Both the position numbers and the translations under genes were made by a program. Of a stretch of DNA of 64,000 nt, positions 33,756 to 42,593 are shown piece after piece (the stretch's first letter is position 1; each line of letters starts with the position of its first letter). Source of the stretch: Rhodobacter sp. (GTDB taxonomy: Bacteria > Pseudomonadota > Alphaproteobacteria > Rhodobacterales > Rhodobacteraceae); the NCBI GenBank assembly GCA_030065095.1, contig JASJDP010000006.1, forward strand, positions 80,777 through 144,776, read 5' to 3'. The notes under the pieces were generated by a model that was given only the letters and a program-made list of their open reading frames with translations, was not told the origin of the DNA and did not search any database.

Positions 33756-35954
33756 CTAGGTCTCACCCTCATCCAGCGCCGAGCACAAGAAAGCCTCCAA
33801 CAGGTCGGCATCGATTGGCTTGGGCATCAGCTCGACGCCATTGGCAGAGGCCCTGCGGCGCAGGTCTGGCGAGCGGTTGGCCGAGATCAGGCGGGCCGGG
33901 ATAGTGCCAAAGAGCCGATGGATATCCTCGATCAGGGCTAGGCCGTCGGCGCCATCACCCAAATGATAATCGATCAGCAAAGCGTCGGGGCTGATCTGAA
34001 TTTCCTCCAGAAGGTCCAGCGCCTCGGCAGCATCGCCAACGTCGAGCACGCTGACATCCCAACCCTCCATCAATGCGCACATGGCCCGGCGCAGTTCCAG
34101 ATCGTTTTCGACCAGCATCACGATCAGGCCCTTCTGCCGCAAACGCTGTCGCGGGGCGGAATGCGAGGCCTTCGGCCGCGGCAGGGCCGCACCTTCGGCA
34201 TGGGCGAGATTGACGAAGAAACCGGTGCCCTGGCCGACCACGGACCACAGACCCAGCGGGTGACCCAGGCGGGCGCAGGCGCGTTCGACGATGGCGAGGC
34301 CAAGCCCCAGACCCTCGGACGCGCTGGCGCGGGCGTCGAGACGTTCGAACTCCTTGAAGATGCGGTCCTGGTCGGCCTCGGGAATGCCCGGGCCGGTGTC
34401 CCAGACCTCGACCCGGACCGATCCGCCATTGCGGCGGGCCCCGACCAGCACGCGGCCGGCTTGCGTATACCGCACCGCGTTGCCGATCAGATTCTGCAGG
34501 ATGCGGCGCAGAAAGCCGGGGTCGCTGGTGACAAAGGCGGTACTGGGGACGACGCGCAGGTCGAGGCCCTTCAGCGCCGCCAGGGGGGCGAATTCATCGC
34601 GCAGGCCCGCCAGCAGATCGCCCAGCGACACCGTCGTGACGTCGAGGCTGGCGGTGCCGCTGTCGAGTTTGGAGATATCCAGAAGCGCATCGATGATGTT
34701 TTCGACGCTGCTTAACGCGTTCAGCGCCTTGGCGGCTGGCGAGTCCGCCCCTTCGGCGAGCGAGGACATATAGAGTTTGGCCGCCGACAACGGCTGCAGC
34801 AGATCGTGACTTGCCGCCGCGACAAAGCGGGTTTTCGAGGCATTGGCGCGCTCGGCATTGGTCAGCGCATCTTCCAGTTCCAGCGTACGTTCCATCACCC
34901 GCCGTTCGAGCAGTTCATTGGCGTCGAACAGCGCCCGGTTCGCCTGGCGTTCGGCGCTGACGTCGGTGAACGAGATCACGAAGCCGCGATCGGGCATTTC
35001 CTGGGCAAAAACATCGAGCGTGATGTCGTTGCCCTGGCGCACCTCGAAGCTGAGCGGGCGGCGGCCGTCCTTTTTCTGGGCCCAGTTCAACAGGGCCTTG
35101 GGGCGCAATTGGCTGAGCTGAAAGTCCTCTTTCAGCCGGTCGAGCAAAGTGTCGAAGCCCATGCCGATCCTGAGAAGCGACACCGGAACCGCAAGAAGCG
35201 ATCCGATGCGCTTGTTCCAGCCCGCCAGACGCGCATCCTTGTCGAAGATGCAGACGCCCTGGTTGAGATGGTCGAGCGTCGCGCGGATCATCCGCGCCTG
35301 GTCGTCCAAAAGCTTGCCGCGTTCCTGCCGTTCGAGCCGCATGATGTCGGTGACGTCGGTCTGCAGAACGACGGTGCCGCCGTCGGGTGTGCGGTGTTCG
35401 CTGACCTGCAGCCAGCGGTCCCAGATCAGATGCACGTTGAAGATCACGTGCCGGTCCTTGTGCCGCTGCATCCGCCGCGCGGCCCAGGCGGCGGGCGTCA
35501 TGCCTTCGGGCAGTTCCAGAAACCGGCTGTTCGAGACGTGGCCGACATAGTCGGCAAAGCGCAGGCCGGGATCGAGCCGGGCCTGAACGTCGATCATATG
35601 CATGCCGAAACGGCTGTTGCACATCACCATGACGTCGGTGCGGTCAAAGAGTGCGAACCCTTCCTGCACCGCCTCGATGGCGTTGGCGAGGTTGGCGCGG
35701 GCGGCCTCGGCCTCGGATTTCGCCTCGGCCAGCTGGGCATTGCTGTCGTTCAGAAGGTCGAGCGCGTGTTCGAGATCGCGGGTGCGGCTGCGGACCTGAT
35801 CCTCGAGCATCGCGGCACGCTCGAACTGGGCATAGGCCGCGCCCGACCGGTCGGTGTCCTGCTCGACCCGGCGCATCAGCGCCTCGCTGATCTGGATCAG
35901 CTTCTGGTTCTGCCGTTCGAGCGTGTCGGCGGGGTTGATCAGGGAATGCGGCAT
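33756..35954 (-). CDS. hybrid sensor histidine kinase, NahK/ErcS-like
   Basis: A 732-residue cytoplasmic hybrid kinase. An N-terminal coiled-coil (residues about 10-90) precedes two PAS domains (about 90-215 and 235-350). Next comes a HisKA domain with the phospho-His in AAASHDLLQPL near 381, then an ATPase domain (GLGLGLAIVERACARLG), then a receiver with its Asp in LLIDYHLGDG near 661. No membrane segment is seen. The start overlaps the stop of the upstream FIST gene (TGATG). In Pseudomonas the same FIST plus hybrid kinase plus LuxR regulator group sits near PQQ ethanol oxidation genes and senses nitric oxide through NosP. Signal here is unproven. Confidence 0.85.
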   Translation of the reverse strand: MPHSLINPADTLERQNQKLIQISEALMRRVEQDTDRSGAAYAQFERAAMLEDQVRSRTRDLEHALDLLNDSNAQLAEAKSEAEAARANLANAIEAVQEGFALFDRTDVMVMCNSRFGMHMIDVQARLDPGLRFADYVGHVSNSRFLELPEGMTPAAWAARRMQRHKDRHVIFNVHLIWDRWLQVSEHRTPDGGTVVLQTDVTDIMRLERQERGKLLDDQARMIRATLDHLNQGVCIFDKDARLAGWNKRIGSLLAVPVSLLRIGMGFDTLLDRLKEDFQLSQLRPKALLNWAQKKDGRRPLSFEVRQGNDITLDVFAQEMPDRGFVISFTDVSAERQANRALFDANELLERRVMERTLELEDALTNAERANASKTRFVAAASHDLLQPLSAAKLYMSSLAEGADSPAAKALNALSSVENIIDALLDISKLDSGTASLDVTTVSLGDLLAGLRDEFAPLAALKGLDLRVVPSTAFVTSDPGFLRRILQNLIGNAVRYTQAGRVLVGARRNGGSVRVEVWDTGPGIPEADQDRIFKEFERLDARASASEGLGLGLAIVERACARLGHPLGLWSVVGQGTGFFVNLAHAEGAALPRPKASHSAPRQRLRQKGLIVMLVENDLELRRAMCALMEGWDVSVLDVGDAAEALDLLEEIQISPDALLIDYHLGDGADGLALIEDIHRLFGTIPARLISANRSPDLRRRASANGVELMPKPIDADLLEAFLCSALDEGET

Positions 35955-37123
35955 CAGGCGGGATCGGGCGGATAGATCGCCACGCCGGTCATCGTCTGGT
36001 TCACGTGCATGGCGCCGATCTGCTCGCCGTAGGTCGAGAAACCTGCGACGTGATAGCGACCCAACACATCGCCGATCGCTCGGGTCATCTGTTTCTGTTC
36101 GGCCTCGATCCGGCGCAGGATGCAGTCGCAGGCGATGATCGTGTCGGGTTTTTCCTCGGTCGAAAGCCCGCCAAGCTTGGCCTGCAAATGCTCGGCCATG
36201 TTCTCGGCGTCGGCGAGCGTCAGCACCAGACCCTCGTCGATGGCCGAGAAAAACTCCAGGTCGCCGTCTTCCGTCACCCGCTTGATCGCCCGGACGTGAT
36301 GGTCGCCGCCGAAACGCACGACGACCGGGTTCGAGGCGAAGGTGAAGGTGTCGATCTGTTCGGGATCCTTGCCCAGGATGCGGCCCAGTTCGCGCGCGGC
36401 GGGCTCGGCGTTGATCGTATGCACGATCCGGCGCGAGGGATCGGCGGATGTGACGACCATACGCTGGTCGGTGGGGGTGAAGTGGTTCAGCGTAAAGACC
36501 TTGGCCCGGCAGTGGCTGCGCACCAGGGTCAGGACGGCGGCGTTGTCCCGCGCGCTGCCGCCGCAGGCGACCATCGTGGTCCGGAACCGTGTGCCATCGC
36601 CCGCAGAGCCACCGAACAACGGCATGGGACCGAGGCCCGAGGCCAGCGCCGAGGCAAGCTCGTCTTCCTTCAGCGACAGGCCATCGACCAGGAGGAATGC
36701 AAACTCATGCGCCATCTGCGGCACCGCCTGGCCGAGCGCGGCACGGGCGCGGATCACATCGCCGATCACATCCTGGCTATGCAACCGGTCGAGCCCGTCG
36801 AAGCAAAGCGTCTCAACCGCGAAGAACTCGGCCGGCAAGGCGACGGCGACGATGCCATTGTCTGAATACCCGAAATCCGAGATCTCGCCGGCCGTGGTGC
36901 AGCCGATGACGGGACATTCGCCGAATTGCGCCTGTGCCGCCTGAACCAGCCGCGGAAAATCCGCCTCGGGCGATACGAAAAGAGCCACAAGAGCAAAGTC
37001 CGCCGCCCCCAGCTCGTGCGCGATGGCCGAGATGGGATGCAGTGTATCAAGCGAGACATGTGCAGTCCGAACGACGGCGCCGTCGCTTACGCCGCCGATG
37101 GACGGCTGGCGATTTCCGTCCAT
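35954..37123 (-). CDS. FIST-domain sensor protein, NosP-like
   Basis: A 389-residue protein with a FIST N-domain (for example CPVIGCTTAGEISDFGYSDN near 90 and LFGGSAGDGTRF near 190) and a FIST C-domain (ending GFSTYGEQIGAMHVNQTMTG). FIST proteins bind small ligands; some, the NosP group, bind heme and nitric oxide and control a partner kinase. Translational overlap with the kinase gene supports a sensor-kinase pair. A GGGAGGA ribosome site precedes the ATG. Whether it binds heme cannot be read with confidence; conserved His residues are present (for example GGDHHVRAI). Confidence 0.83.
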   Translation of the reverse strand: MDGNRQPSIGGVSDGAVVRTAHVSLDTLHPISAIAHELGAADFALVALFVSPEADFPRLVQAAQAQFGECPVIGCTTAGEISDFGYSDNGIVAVALPAEFFAVETLCFDGLDRLHSQDVIGDVIRARAALGQAVPQMAHEFAFLLVDGLSLKEDELASALASGLGPMPLFGGSAGDGTRFRTTMVACGGSARDNAAVLTLVRSHCRAKVFTLNHFTPTDQRMVVTSADPSRRIVHTINAEPAARELGRILGKDPEQIDTFTFASNPVVVRFGGDHHVRAIKRVTEDGDLEFFSAIDEGLVLTLADAENMAEHLQAKLGGLSTEEKPDTIIACDCILRRIEAEQKQMTRAIGDVLGRYHVAGFSTYGEQIGAMHVNQTMTGVAIYPPDPA

Positions 37124-37159
37124 CTTCCTCCCGGTGTGTTCTTATTTATCTAGGCAAGA

Positions 37160-37858
37160 CTATGGAGCGTCCGGGCCGTTTGGCAAGAGATTTGCGAAAC
37201 TCGCCTCGCCCGCGATCAGCACGGCCTGGGTCCGGCTTTGCACGCCGAGCTTGCGCATGATCGCCGTGACATGGGCCTTGACCGTGGTCTCGGCGATGGA
37301 AAGGTCATAGGCGATCTGCTTGTTGAGCTTGCCCTCGCAGATCAGTTGCAGAATGCGCGCCTGCTGGTTGGTCAGCGTCGACAGGCGCTGCAGCGCCTCT
37401 TCCTTGCCGGTCGCCGGCGTGTTCGGATCGTCGACCTCGACGAAGCCGTCGGGCAGGAATTTGCCGCCGCGCCCGATGGCATCGAACGCTGCGCGAAAGA
37501 CCTCGCGCTGGCTGTGTTTCGGGACAAAGCCGCTGGCGCCGGCGCGCATGGCCGAACTGATCATGCGGTTGTCGGCCATCGAGGACACCACCACCACCGG
37601 CACGTTCGGCGCGGCGGTTTTCAACCGGATCAGCCCATCGAACCCGTTTACGTCCGGCAGGTTCAGATCCAGCACGATGACGTCCGGTTTGCCGCCTGCG
37701 TCGAGCTTGGCCAGCGCGTCGCCCAACTGGTTGGCGGTGTCGATATCCTCGATGCCGGTGATCGTCTTCAGCGTCATCGACAACGCGTCGCAAAACAGCG
37801 GATGGTCGTCGATGATCATGGCGGAGCGCAACGCCATGTCTGCCGCGTGAACTGCCAT
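37160..37858 (-). CDS. LuxR-type response regulator (ErbR/AgmR-like)
   Basis: A 232-residue NarL/FixJ regulator. The receiver domain has its phospho-acceptor Asp64 in IVLDLNLPD and the acidic pair in MIIDDHP. The C-terminal HTH reads GKLNKQIAYDLSIAETTVKA (about 182-201). The ATG at 37858 has a GGAAAGG ribosome site. It is 37 bases upstream of the FIST gene and likely starts the three-gene operon. Relatives such as AgmR/ErbR activate PQQ alcohol dehydrogenase genes, and one lies 1 kb away. That partner is inferred from neighbourhood. Confidence 0.86.
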   Translation of the reverse strand: MAVHAADMALRSAMIIDDHPLFCDALSMTLKTITGIEDIDTANQLGDALAKLDAGGKPDVIVLDLNLPDVNGFDGLIRLKTAAPNVPVVVVSSMADNRMISSAMRAGASGFVPKHSQREVFRAAFDAIGRGGKFLPDGFVEVDDPNTPATGKEEALQRLSTLTNQQARILQLICEGKLNKQIAYDLSIAETTVKAHVTAIMRKLGVQSRTQAVLIAGEASFANLLPNGPDAP

Positions 37859-38226
37859 GCCAAACCTTTCCGCTGCTCACACCACCTGATGTGAACAAGC
37901 CTAACAAATCGCGGCGGTCGGGAAACTAGGCCTATGGTCTTATGCAATGGTGGTCAGAAACGTATCCCGCTGGTGGCTATCTCGACCTTGCGAGGCGTTT
38001 CGTACGCGGCAGGAAATCCGGCGAAAGAAACGTATCGGACCTTGTCGTAGCCATACGGCAAAAAAGTGTAGCGGTGTGCGAGACCGCACCAGCCCGCGCC
38101 ATGCTTTTCTTGTATCGGTTTGATTTTCAAGGGATATCGAAGGAATAACGACAAAATAAAGAAGAGGAAGCGATTTGTGCTATAGTATCAAGATCATTGG
38201 TCCCATCTTGGGGGCATCGGCAAAAG
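37859..38226. other. AT-richer intergenic stretch
   Basis: About 370 bases between the response regulator start and the cysteine-rich gene. Base composition is noticeably less GC-rich than the surroundings from about 38050 on. It should contain the promoters of both divergent genes. An imperfect repeat TCACA-N8-TGTGA lies at 37877-37894. No gene is supported. Confidence 0.4.
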
Positions 38227-38661
38227 ATGAGCAAGAAGGTCATCGCGATTTCAATATTTTTTACGTTCGTCTCGATTGCAACGGGTCTGTATTTGTGGCT
38301 GTCGGCGCGAAGCTGCGGCGAGTGCGCCACGTCATTCGACGTGCCGGACGGGCCATGGCCCCAAACCATAGTGATCTGTAGACCGTTGCCACCGGATCAC
38401 CGGACGGTTCTGCGAGAATACTGCAAACAGCACTTCCCCTGCGAAGGGAGAACCTGCCGGCCTTGGCAACAGTGCATTTCGACAAGCTCTGACACATCCG
38501 GCAATTCGACATCTACCTGTCTGCACATTGGCGGCTGTGATTCGAGTGACGAACTCGTTCCGTGGGAACGGTATCAGTGCGCGGTCAATCTGCCGCCGGG
38601 CGGATTCTTGGATTGTGGATGCGCGTGCGAGGATAAGGAAGAAGAAGAAGAAAACGGCTAG
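38227..38661 (+). CDS. small cysteine-rich membrane-anchored or secreted protein
   Basis: A 144-residue protein of unknown function. An N-terminal hydrophobic segment (KKVIAISIFFTFVSIATGLY) is an uncleaved anchor or signal peptide. The remainder holds 13 cysteines, many paired by spacing (SCGEC, CEGRTC, DCGCAC), and ends in an acidic tail with a run of five Glu. Codon use and base content are more AT-rich than neighbouring genes, hinting at separate origin. The exported Cys-rich body would fit disulfide bonding in the periplasm. No family recognised; an ATG at 38227 was preferred because it begins at the hydrophobic segment. Reality as a gene is likely but not certain. Confidence 0.6.
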   Translation: MSKKVIAISIFFTFVSIATGLYLWLSARSCGECATSFDVPDGPWPQTIVICRPLPPDHRTVLREYCKQHFPCEGRTCRPWQQCISTSSDTSGNSTSTCLHIGGCDSSDELVPWERYQCAVNLPPGGFLDCGCACEDKEEEEENG

Positions 38662-38815
38662 GTTACTTTCCGGTAATGTCGAAGGCGCGTGCCGCCACCA
38701 GCTTGTGTTGGGAAACCCGAGGCCGTCCTGCCAAGACCCTAGTACGATGACCTTGTTGCGATAACACGCATGCACGCGGGCCGAACGTAAACCCACCGGG
38801 ATACCAACACAACAA

Positions 38816-38837
38816 GAGGCGCCCCGCGGGGCGCCTC
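38816..38837 (-). terminator. strong hairpin terminator after the PQQ dehydrogenase
   Basis: A perfect 22-base self-complementary sequence (arm GAGGCGCCCCG) lies 23 bases past the dehydrogenase stop. On the minus strand it is followed by TTGTTGTGTT. This is consistent with transcription ending there. Confidence 0.7.
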
Positions 38838-38859
38838 CATCATTCTGCTTCCACGCGCC

Positions 38860-40623
38860 TTACTGCGCCATCGCCAGCGACTTGGGCAGCTTGAAGGTCC
38901 AGAGCGTGCCGCCCTGGTTGAGGTAGTTGACCTTCTTGGCCACCTCGCCGCCCCAGAGCGGAACCGCGCCGCCCCAGCCCGAGATGATCGAGACGTATTG
39001 CTCGCCTTCCATCTCCCAGGTCACCGGCTGGCCGACGATGCCCGAACCGGTCTGGAACGACCACAGGACCTCGCCCGTCTCGTCGTCGAGCGCGAGGAAC
39101 TTGCCCTCGGGCGTACCGGTGAACACCAACCCGCCCGCCGTGGTCATCACGCCGCCCCAAAGCGGCGCGTCGTTCTTGTATTCCCACTTGATCTCGCCGG
39201 TATCGGGGTCGACGGCCTTGAGGCTGCCGATATGGTCCTCGTAGTTCGGCTTGATCGTGAAACCGGCGCCTAGATAGGCCGCACCCTTCTTGTAGGTGAT
39301 CGGTTCGTTCCAGATGTCCATACCCCATTCGTTGGACGGGATATAGAAATTGCCGGTGCGCTGGCTGAACGCCATCGGCATCCAGTTCTTGCCGCCGAGG
39401 AAGCTGGGCGAGGCAAAGATGACGTCGCCCTTCTTGCCGTCGGCCGCCGCCGCCGGATCGCCGGGGCGGTTTTCCTCGACAAAGATCGGGCGGCCGTTGT
39501 CGTCGAGGCCCGAGGCCCAGGAGATATCCTTGACGAAGGGCACGCCACGCACGAAGCCGCCGTCTGCCGCGTCGAGCACGTAGAAGAAACCGTTCCGGTC
39601 GGCAGTGGCAAGGCGCTGCTCGCCGGCCCGGTTTTCATAGGCCACGACCTCGTTCACGCCGTCGTAGTCCCAGCCTTCGCGCGGCGTGGTCTGGAAGTGC
39701 CACTTGATTTCGCCGTTCGACGGGTCGATGCCAAGGCGGCTGGCGGCGTAAAGGTTGTCGCCCGAGCCGTCGTTCGACTGGCCGGCGTTGCGCAGCCAGC
39801 TGTTCCAGGGGGCGGGGTTGCCCGCGCCGAAGACGATGGTGTCGGTGCGCGCGTCGTAGGAGCCGCCGAGCCAGGTGGCACCGCCGCCGGTCTTCCACAT
39901 GTCGCCCGGCCAGGTGGCGTTGAGCGTGCCGGTCATGGTGCTTTCTTCGCCGTTGAGGGTCCCCATGTGGCCCTCGATCACCGGGCGGGTCCAGACCAGT
40001 TCGCCGGTTTCGGCATCGCGTGCCTCGACGGCGCCGACGATGCCGAATTCACCGCCCGAGTTGCCTGTCACGACCAGCCCGTTCACGATCATCGGCGCGG
40101 CGGTGTAGGAATAGCCGGCCTTGTAGTCGGCGATCTTCTTGCGCCAGACCACGTCGCCGGTGTCCTTGTTCAGCGCCACGATGCGCGCATCCAGCGTGCC
40201 GAAATAGATGTTGTCGCCATAGATCGCCGCGCCGCGGTTGACCACGTCGCAGCAGGGCAGGATGCCTTCGGGCAGGCGGGCGTCATACTGCCAAATCTCG
40301 TCGCCGGTCATCACGTCGATGGCATAGACCCGGCTGTAGGACCCGGTGATGTACATCACGCCGTCATAGACCAGCGGCTGGGTTTCCTGCCCGCGCTGCT
40401 TTTCGCCGCCGAGGCTGAAGGCCCAGGCCGGAACCAGGTTCTTGACGTTGCCGGTGTTGAGAGTGTCCAGCGGGCTGTAGCGCTGCAGATGCCGCCCCAT
40501 GCCGTTGGTGACGACCTGATTTGTCATCGACTGGTCGTTGGCGATGTCCTCTTCGGTGACACCGGCCTGCGCGCCGCCTGTCATCAAAAGGCTGGCCGTC
40601 ACAGCCAGGATGAAACGGTTCAT
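38860..40623 (-). CDS. PQQ-dependent alcohol dehydrogenase, lanthanide type (XoxF/ExaF-like)
   Basis: A 587-residue periplasmic quinoprotein with a cleavable signal peptide (first about 20 residues, ending GGAQA). The eight-bladed propeller repeats are visible (for example [20 protein letters not shown]). The adjacent cysteines C124-C125 form the ring disulfide over PQQ. Metal ligands fit E192, N269 and the catalytic D319. In WDYDG the residue two after D319 is D321, the extra acid that marks lanthanide-using enzymes; calcium MxaF has Ala there. The substrate may be methanol, ethanol or another alcohol. No cytochrome c partner or XoxJ gene is adjacent. It has a GGGAGGA ribosome site. Confidence 0.9.
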   Translation of the reverse strand: MNRFILAVTASLLMTGGAQAGVTEEDIANDQSMTNQVVTNGMGRHLQRYSPLDTLNTGNVKNLVPAWAFSLGGEKQRGQETQPLVYDGVMYITGSYSRVYAIDVMTGDEIWQYDARLPEGILPCCDVVNRGAAIYGDNIYFGTLDARIVALNKDTGDVVWRKKIADYKAGYSYTAAPMIVNGLVVTGNSGGEFGIVGAVEARDAETGELVWTRPVIEGHMGTLNGEESTMTGTLNATWPGDMWKTGGGATWLGGSYDARTDTIVFGAGNPAPWNSWLRNAGQSNDGSGDNLYAASRLGIDPSNGEIKWHFQTTPREGWDYDGVNEVVAYENRAGEQRLATADRNGFFYVLDAADGGFVRGVPFVKDISWASGLDDNGRPIFVEENRPGDPAAAADGKKGDVIFASPSFLGGKNWMPMAFSQRTGNFYIPSNEWGMDIWNEPITYKKGAAYLGAGFTIKPNYEDHIGSLKAVDPDTGEIKWEYKNDAPLWGGVMTTAGGLVFTGTPEGKFLALDDETGEVLWSFQTGSGIVGQPVTWEMEGEQYVSIISGWGGAVPLWGGEVAKKVNYLNQGGTLWTFKLPKSLAMAQ

Positions 40624-40726
40624 GTCTTTCCTCCCTCGGTCATATGGGTCTGGTGCAACGCCCGAAGCGGGCGGAATCCGACGCGCACAGTATCGTCACG
40701 GCGGTGTGATCGGGGAATTGCACAAT

Positions 40727-40738
40727 GGTCGTACGACC
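40727..40738. promoter_or_regulatory. palindrome upstream of the PQQ dehydrogenase
   Basis: GGTCGTACGACC is a perfect 12-base palindrome placed 104 bases from both divergent starts (40623 and 40842). A further half-site GGTCGTA lies at 40784-40790. It could be the binding site of the neighbouring LuxR-type response regulator. Confidence 0.4.
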
Positions 40739-40841
40739 CCTGACGGGTTGACAGGCGCGGGAATCATCCCCGCCTGAGACCAAGGTCGTAGCGCCGGATG
40801 CGCGGCCTTTTGGTACCAAGACCGGCGGGAGGAACGGACCC

Positions 40842-41372
40842 ATGTGGAAATGGATATCGGTCTTCGGCCTGGCGGCCTGGGCGGTCGCGGCGGACCCGAT
40901 ACACGGCACGCGCGGGGTCTTTCTGCAGGACGGGGGCGGCACGCGCATCCGGATCGCCGACGTCACCTTCGATGGCGGCCGCTACTCCGTTTCAATGCTC
41001 GAGGCACCTTTTACGGATCATTTCCTGTCGATGCGCCCGTTCAAATGCCTCGAGGGGCCGGCCAAGCACTGGTGCCATGTCCCCTACCCCTATGAAATCG
41101 CGCGCCGCGTGACCGACGAGGACCTGACGGATCTGGAGTACGATTTCCTTTTCCTTTGGAAGGATGCCACCGACTACGGCATCGATATGTGGAACGGCGT
41201 CTACTATAAGCTGGAGGCTGACGACGGGCGGCTGGTCGGCCGGCTGCACGAGATGGACATGGACATCCTGTCGGCCCCGCCCGAGGGCGGCAATCTGCGC
41301 CCGGTGCGCGAGGTCGATCTGGAGGAAAGCGATCCCGCCAGCCATTGGCTGCCGGTTCTGGTGGTCGAGTAG
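40842..41372 (+). CDS. hypothetical exported protein
   Basis: A 176-residue protein with a short signal peptide (MWKWISVFGLAAWAVAADP, cleavage likely after AVA). The mature part is acidic, with two cysteines (CLEGPAKHWC) that could pair, and conserved-looking aromatic segments (GIDMWNGVYYKLEADDG). I do not recognise a characterised family. It is divergent from the PQQ dehydrogenase and may share its control region, which would fit a periplasmic accessory role, but nothing ties it to XoxJ or cytochromes. Confidence 0.72.
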   Translation: MWKWISVFGLAAWAVAADPIHGTRGVFLQDGGGTRIRIADVTFDGGRYSVSMLEAPFTDHFLSMRPFKCLEGPAKHWCHVPYPYEIARRVTDEDLTDLEYDFLFLWKDATDYGIDMWNGVYYKLEADDGRLVGRLHEMDMDILSAPPEGGNLRPVREVDLEESDPASHWLPVLVVE

Positions 41373-41508
41373 GCGGGCGGTTTCCGGATTGGTGTTCGGC
41401 TGGGTGTTTGTGGCCTGAAATTGCCATTCGCAATCAGCCTTCCGGCGCGGCTGTGCTCCTGGCTTGCAACGTCCGCGCCCCAGGTCAATCGTCCCTGCTT
41501 GCAGCCCC

Positions 41509-41730
41509 TCAATCCGGCACGTTGTCGATGCCCGATCCCCCAAGCGGATGGCATCGCGCGATCCGCCGCATCGCCAGCCACCCGCCCTTGATCGCGCCGT
41601 GTTTTTCCAGCGCTTCCAGCGCATAGGCCGAGCATGTGGGATGATACCGGCAGTTGAATCCCACCCAGGGCGAAAACAGCAGCCGGTAGCCCCGGACCGG
41701 CAGCGCGAATATCCGCGCCAGCGGCGTCAA
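41509..41730 (-). CDS. yidD: membrane protein insertion efficiency factor YidD
   Basis: A 73-residue protein with the YidD pattern: amphipathic N-terminus LPVRGYRLLFSPWVG, then CRYHPTCSAYALEAL with conserved cysteines, and the C-terminal segment RRIARCHPLGGSGIDNVP. It assists membrane protein insertion together with YidC. The TTG at 41730 overlaps the rnpA stop (TTGA), which is the usual coupled arrangement, and gives the family length; a longer frame upstream runs inside rnpA. Confidence 0.9.
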   Translation of the reverse strand: MTPLARIFALPVRGYRLLFSPWVGFNCRYHPTCSAYALEALEKHGAIKGGWLAMRRIARCHPLGGSGIDNVPD

Positions 41731-42140
41731 CGCGCATGCACCTTTCGCAGCGCGGTCCGCAGATCGTCCTGCATCCGGGCAAGGTTCCGCTCGGCCGTCG
41801 TGCCCGCGCGCCCGATCAGAACGTAGTCCCACCCCCCCTGCCCGGCCCCTGGAAGCACGAGCCTCGCGATCTCGCGCAGCCGCCGTTTCGCGCGGTTTCG
41901 CGCCACCGCATTGCCGACCTTCTTGGAACAGGTGAACCCCACCCGGATCGGCGGAAGCTGAGGCTCGTCGGCCCCCCGCCGCCGCGCCTGCAGCACAAAG
42001 CCCGGCATCGCCTGCCGCCGCCCCCGCGCTGCGCGCAGGAAATCGGACCGCTTCGTCAGCTTTCCCAAAGACATCGAAACCGCCGGTGGCGCCGCAGCCC
42101 CGGCCCTCGGGCCTGCCACGGTCGCCAGCGGCGGTGTCAC
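41727..42140 (-). CDS. rnpA: ribonuclease P protein component
   Basis: A basic protein of up to 137 residues that binds the RNase P RNA for tRNA 5'-end maturation. The RNR signature is clear in GFTCSKKVGNAVARNRAKRR, and the N-terminal LTKRSDFLRAARGRR is typical. The GTG at 42140 gives an alanine/proline-rich leader as seen in other Rhodobacterales; ATG at 42077 would give 116 residues beginning MSLGKLTKR. It follows rpmH by 23 bases and overlaps yidD. Confidence 0.92.
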   Translation of the reverse strand: MTPPLATVAGPRAGAAAPPAVSMSLGKLTKRSDFLRAARGRRQAMPGFVLQARRRGADEPQLPPIRVGFTCSKKVGNAVARNRAKRRLREIARLVLPGAGQGGWDYVLIGRAGTTAERNLARMQDDLRTALRKVHAR

Positions 42141-42163
42141 GAAATTGCCCGGTCCGGCGCCGC

Positions 42164-42298
42164 TCAGGCGCTCAGATGCTTGCGGCCCCGGGCGCGGCGC
42201 GCGTTCAGCACCTTGCGGCCGCCCTTGGTGGCCATGCGCGCACGGAAGCCATGGCGCCGCTTGCGGACCAGGTTCGAAGGTTGAAAGGTGCGCTTCAT
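42164..42298 (-). CDS. rpmH: 50S ribosomal protein L34
   Basis: A 44-residue protein beginning [20 protein letters not shown] and ending ARGRKHLSA. These are the universal L34 sequence features. It is the first gene of rpmH-rnpA-yidD on the minus strand; the promoter should lie in the 295-base gap before the VTT-family gene. Confidence 0.97.
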   Translation of the reverse strand: MKRTFQPSNLVRKRRHGFRARMATKGGRKVLNARRARGRKHLSA

Positions 42299-42593
42299 CG
42301 CGTCGTCTCCGTCAGTGCGGCCGCTTTACCTGCCGGACAGCGCGGCCGAAATCAATCGAAGCCCGGTCTTTATGGGGGCCGGTCTGCCTTGTCAATCGAT
42401 CCGCGGCGCGAATGTTTCAATCCCGGCCCCGGCAATCCGGTGTTTTCGCACCGCTTTGTTTCATCGCCCGGCAAATAAGGGTCATTCCGCCCCGGTTCTC
42501 TCACCCCCGATCAACCGCCCGTGATCGGCCTAGGGTCTTTCGTGGCCATGGCGCATCTAACCTGCAACGATAGACGAGAGACAGGACCAGATC

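Noticed and set aside
37877-37894. TCACA-N8-TGTGA considered as a CRP site
   Set aside because: CRP sites read TGTGA-N6-TCACA; the half-sites are in the opposite order here and the repeat lies only about 20 bases from the response regulator start.
38860-40623. Calcium-type methanol dehydrogenase large subunit MxaF
   Set aside because: The residue two after the catalytic Asp is Asp, not Ala, and no mxaI/mxaG genes are adjacent.
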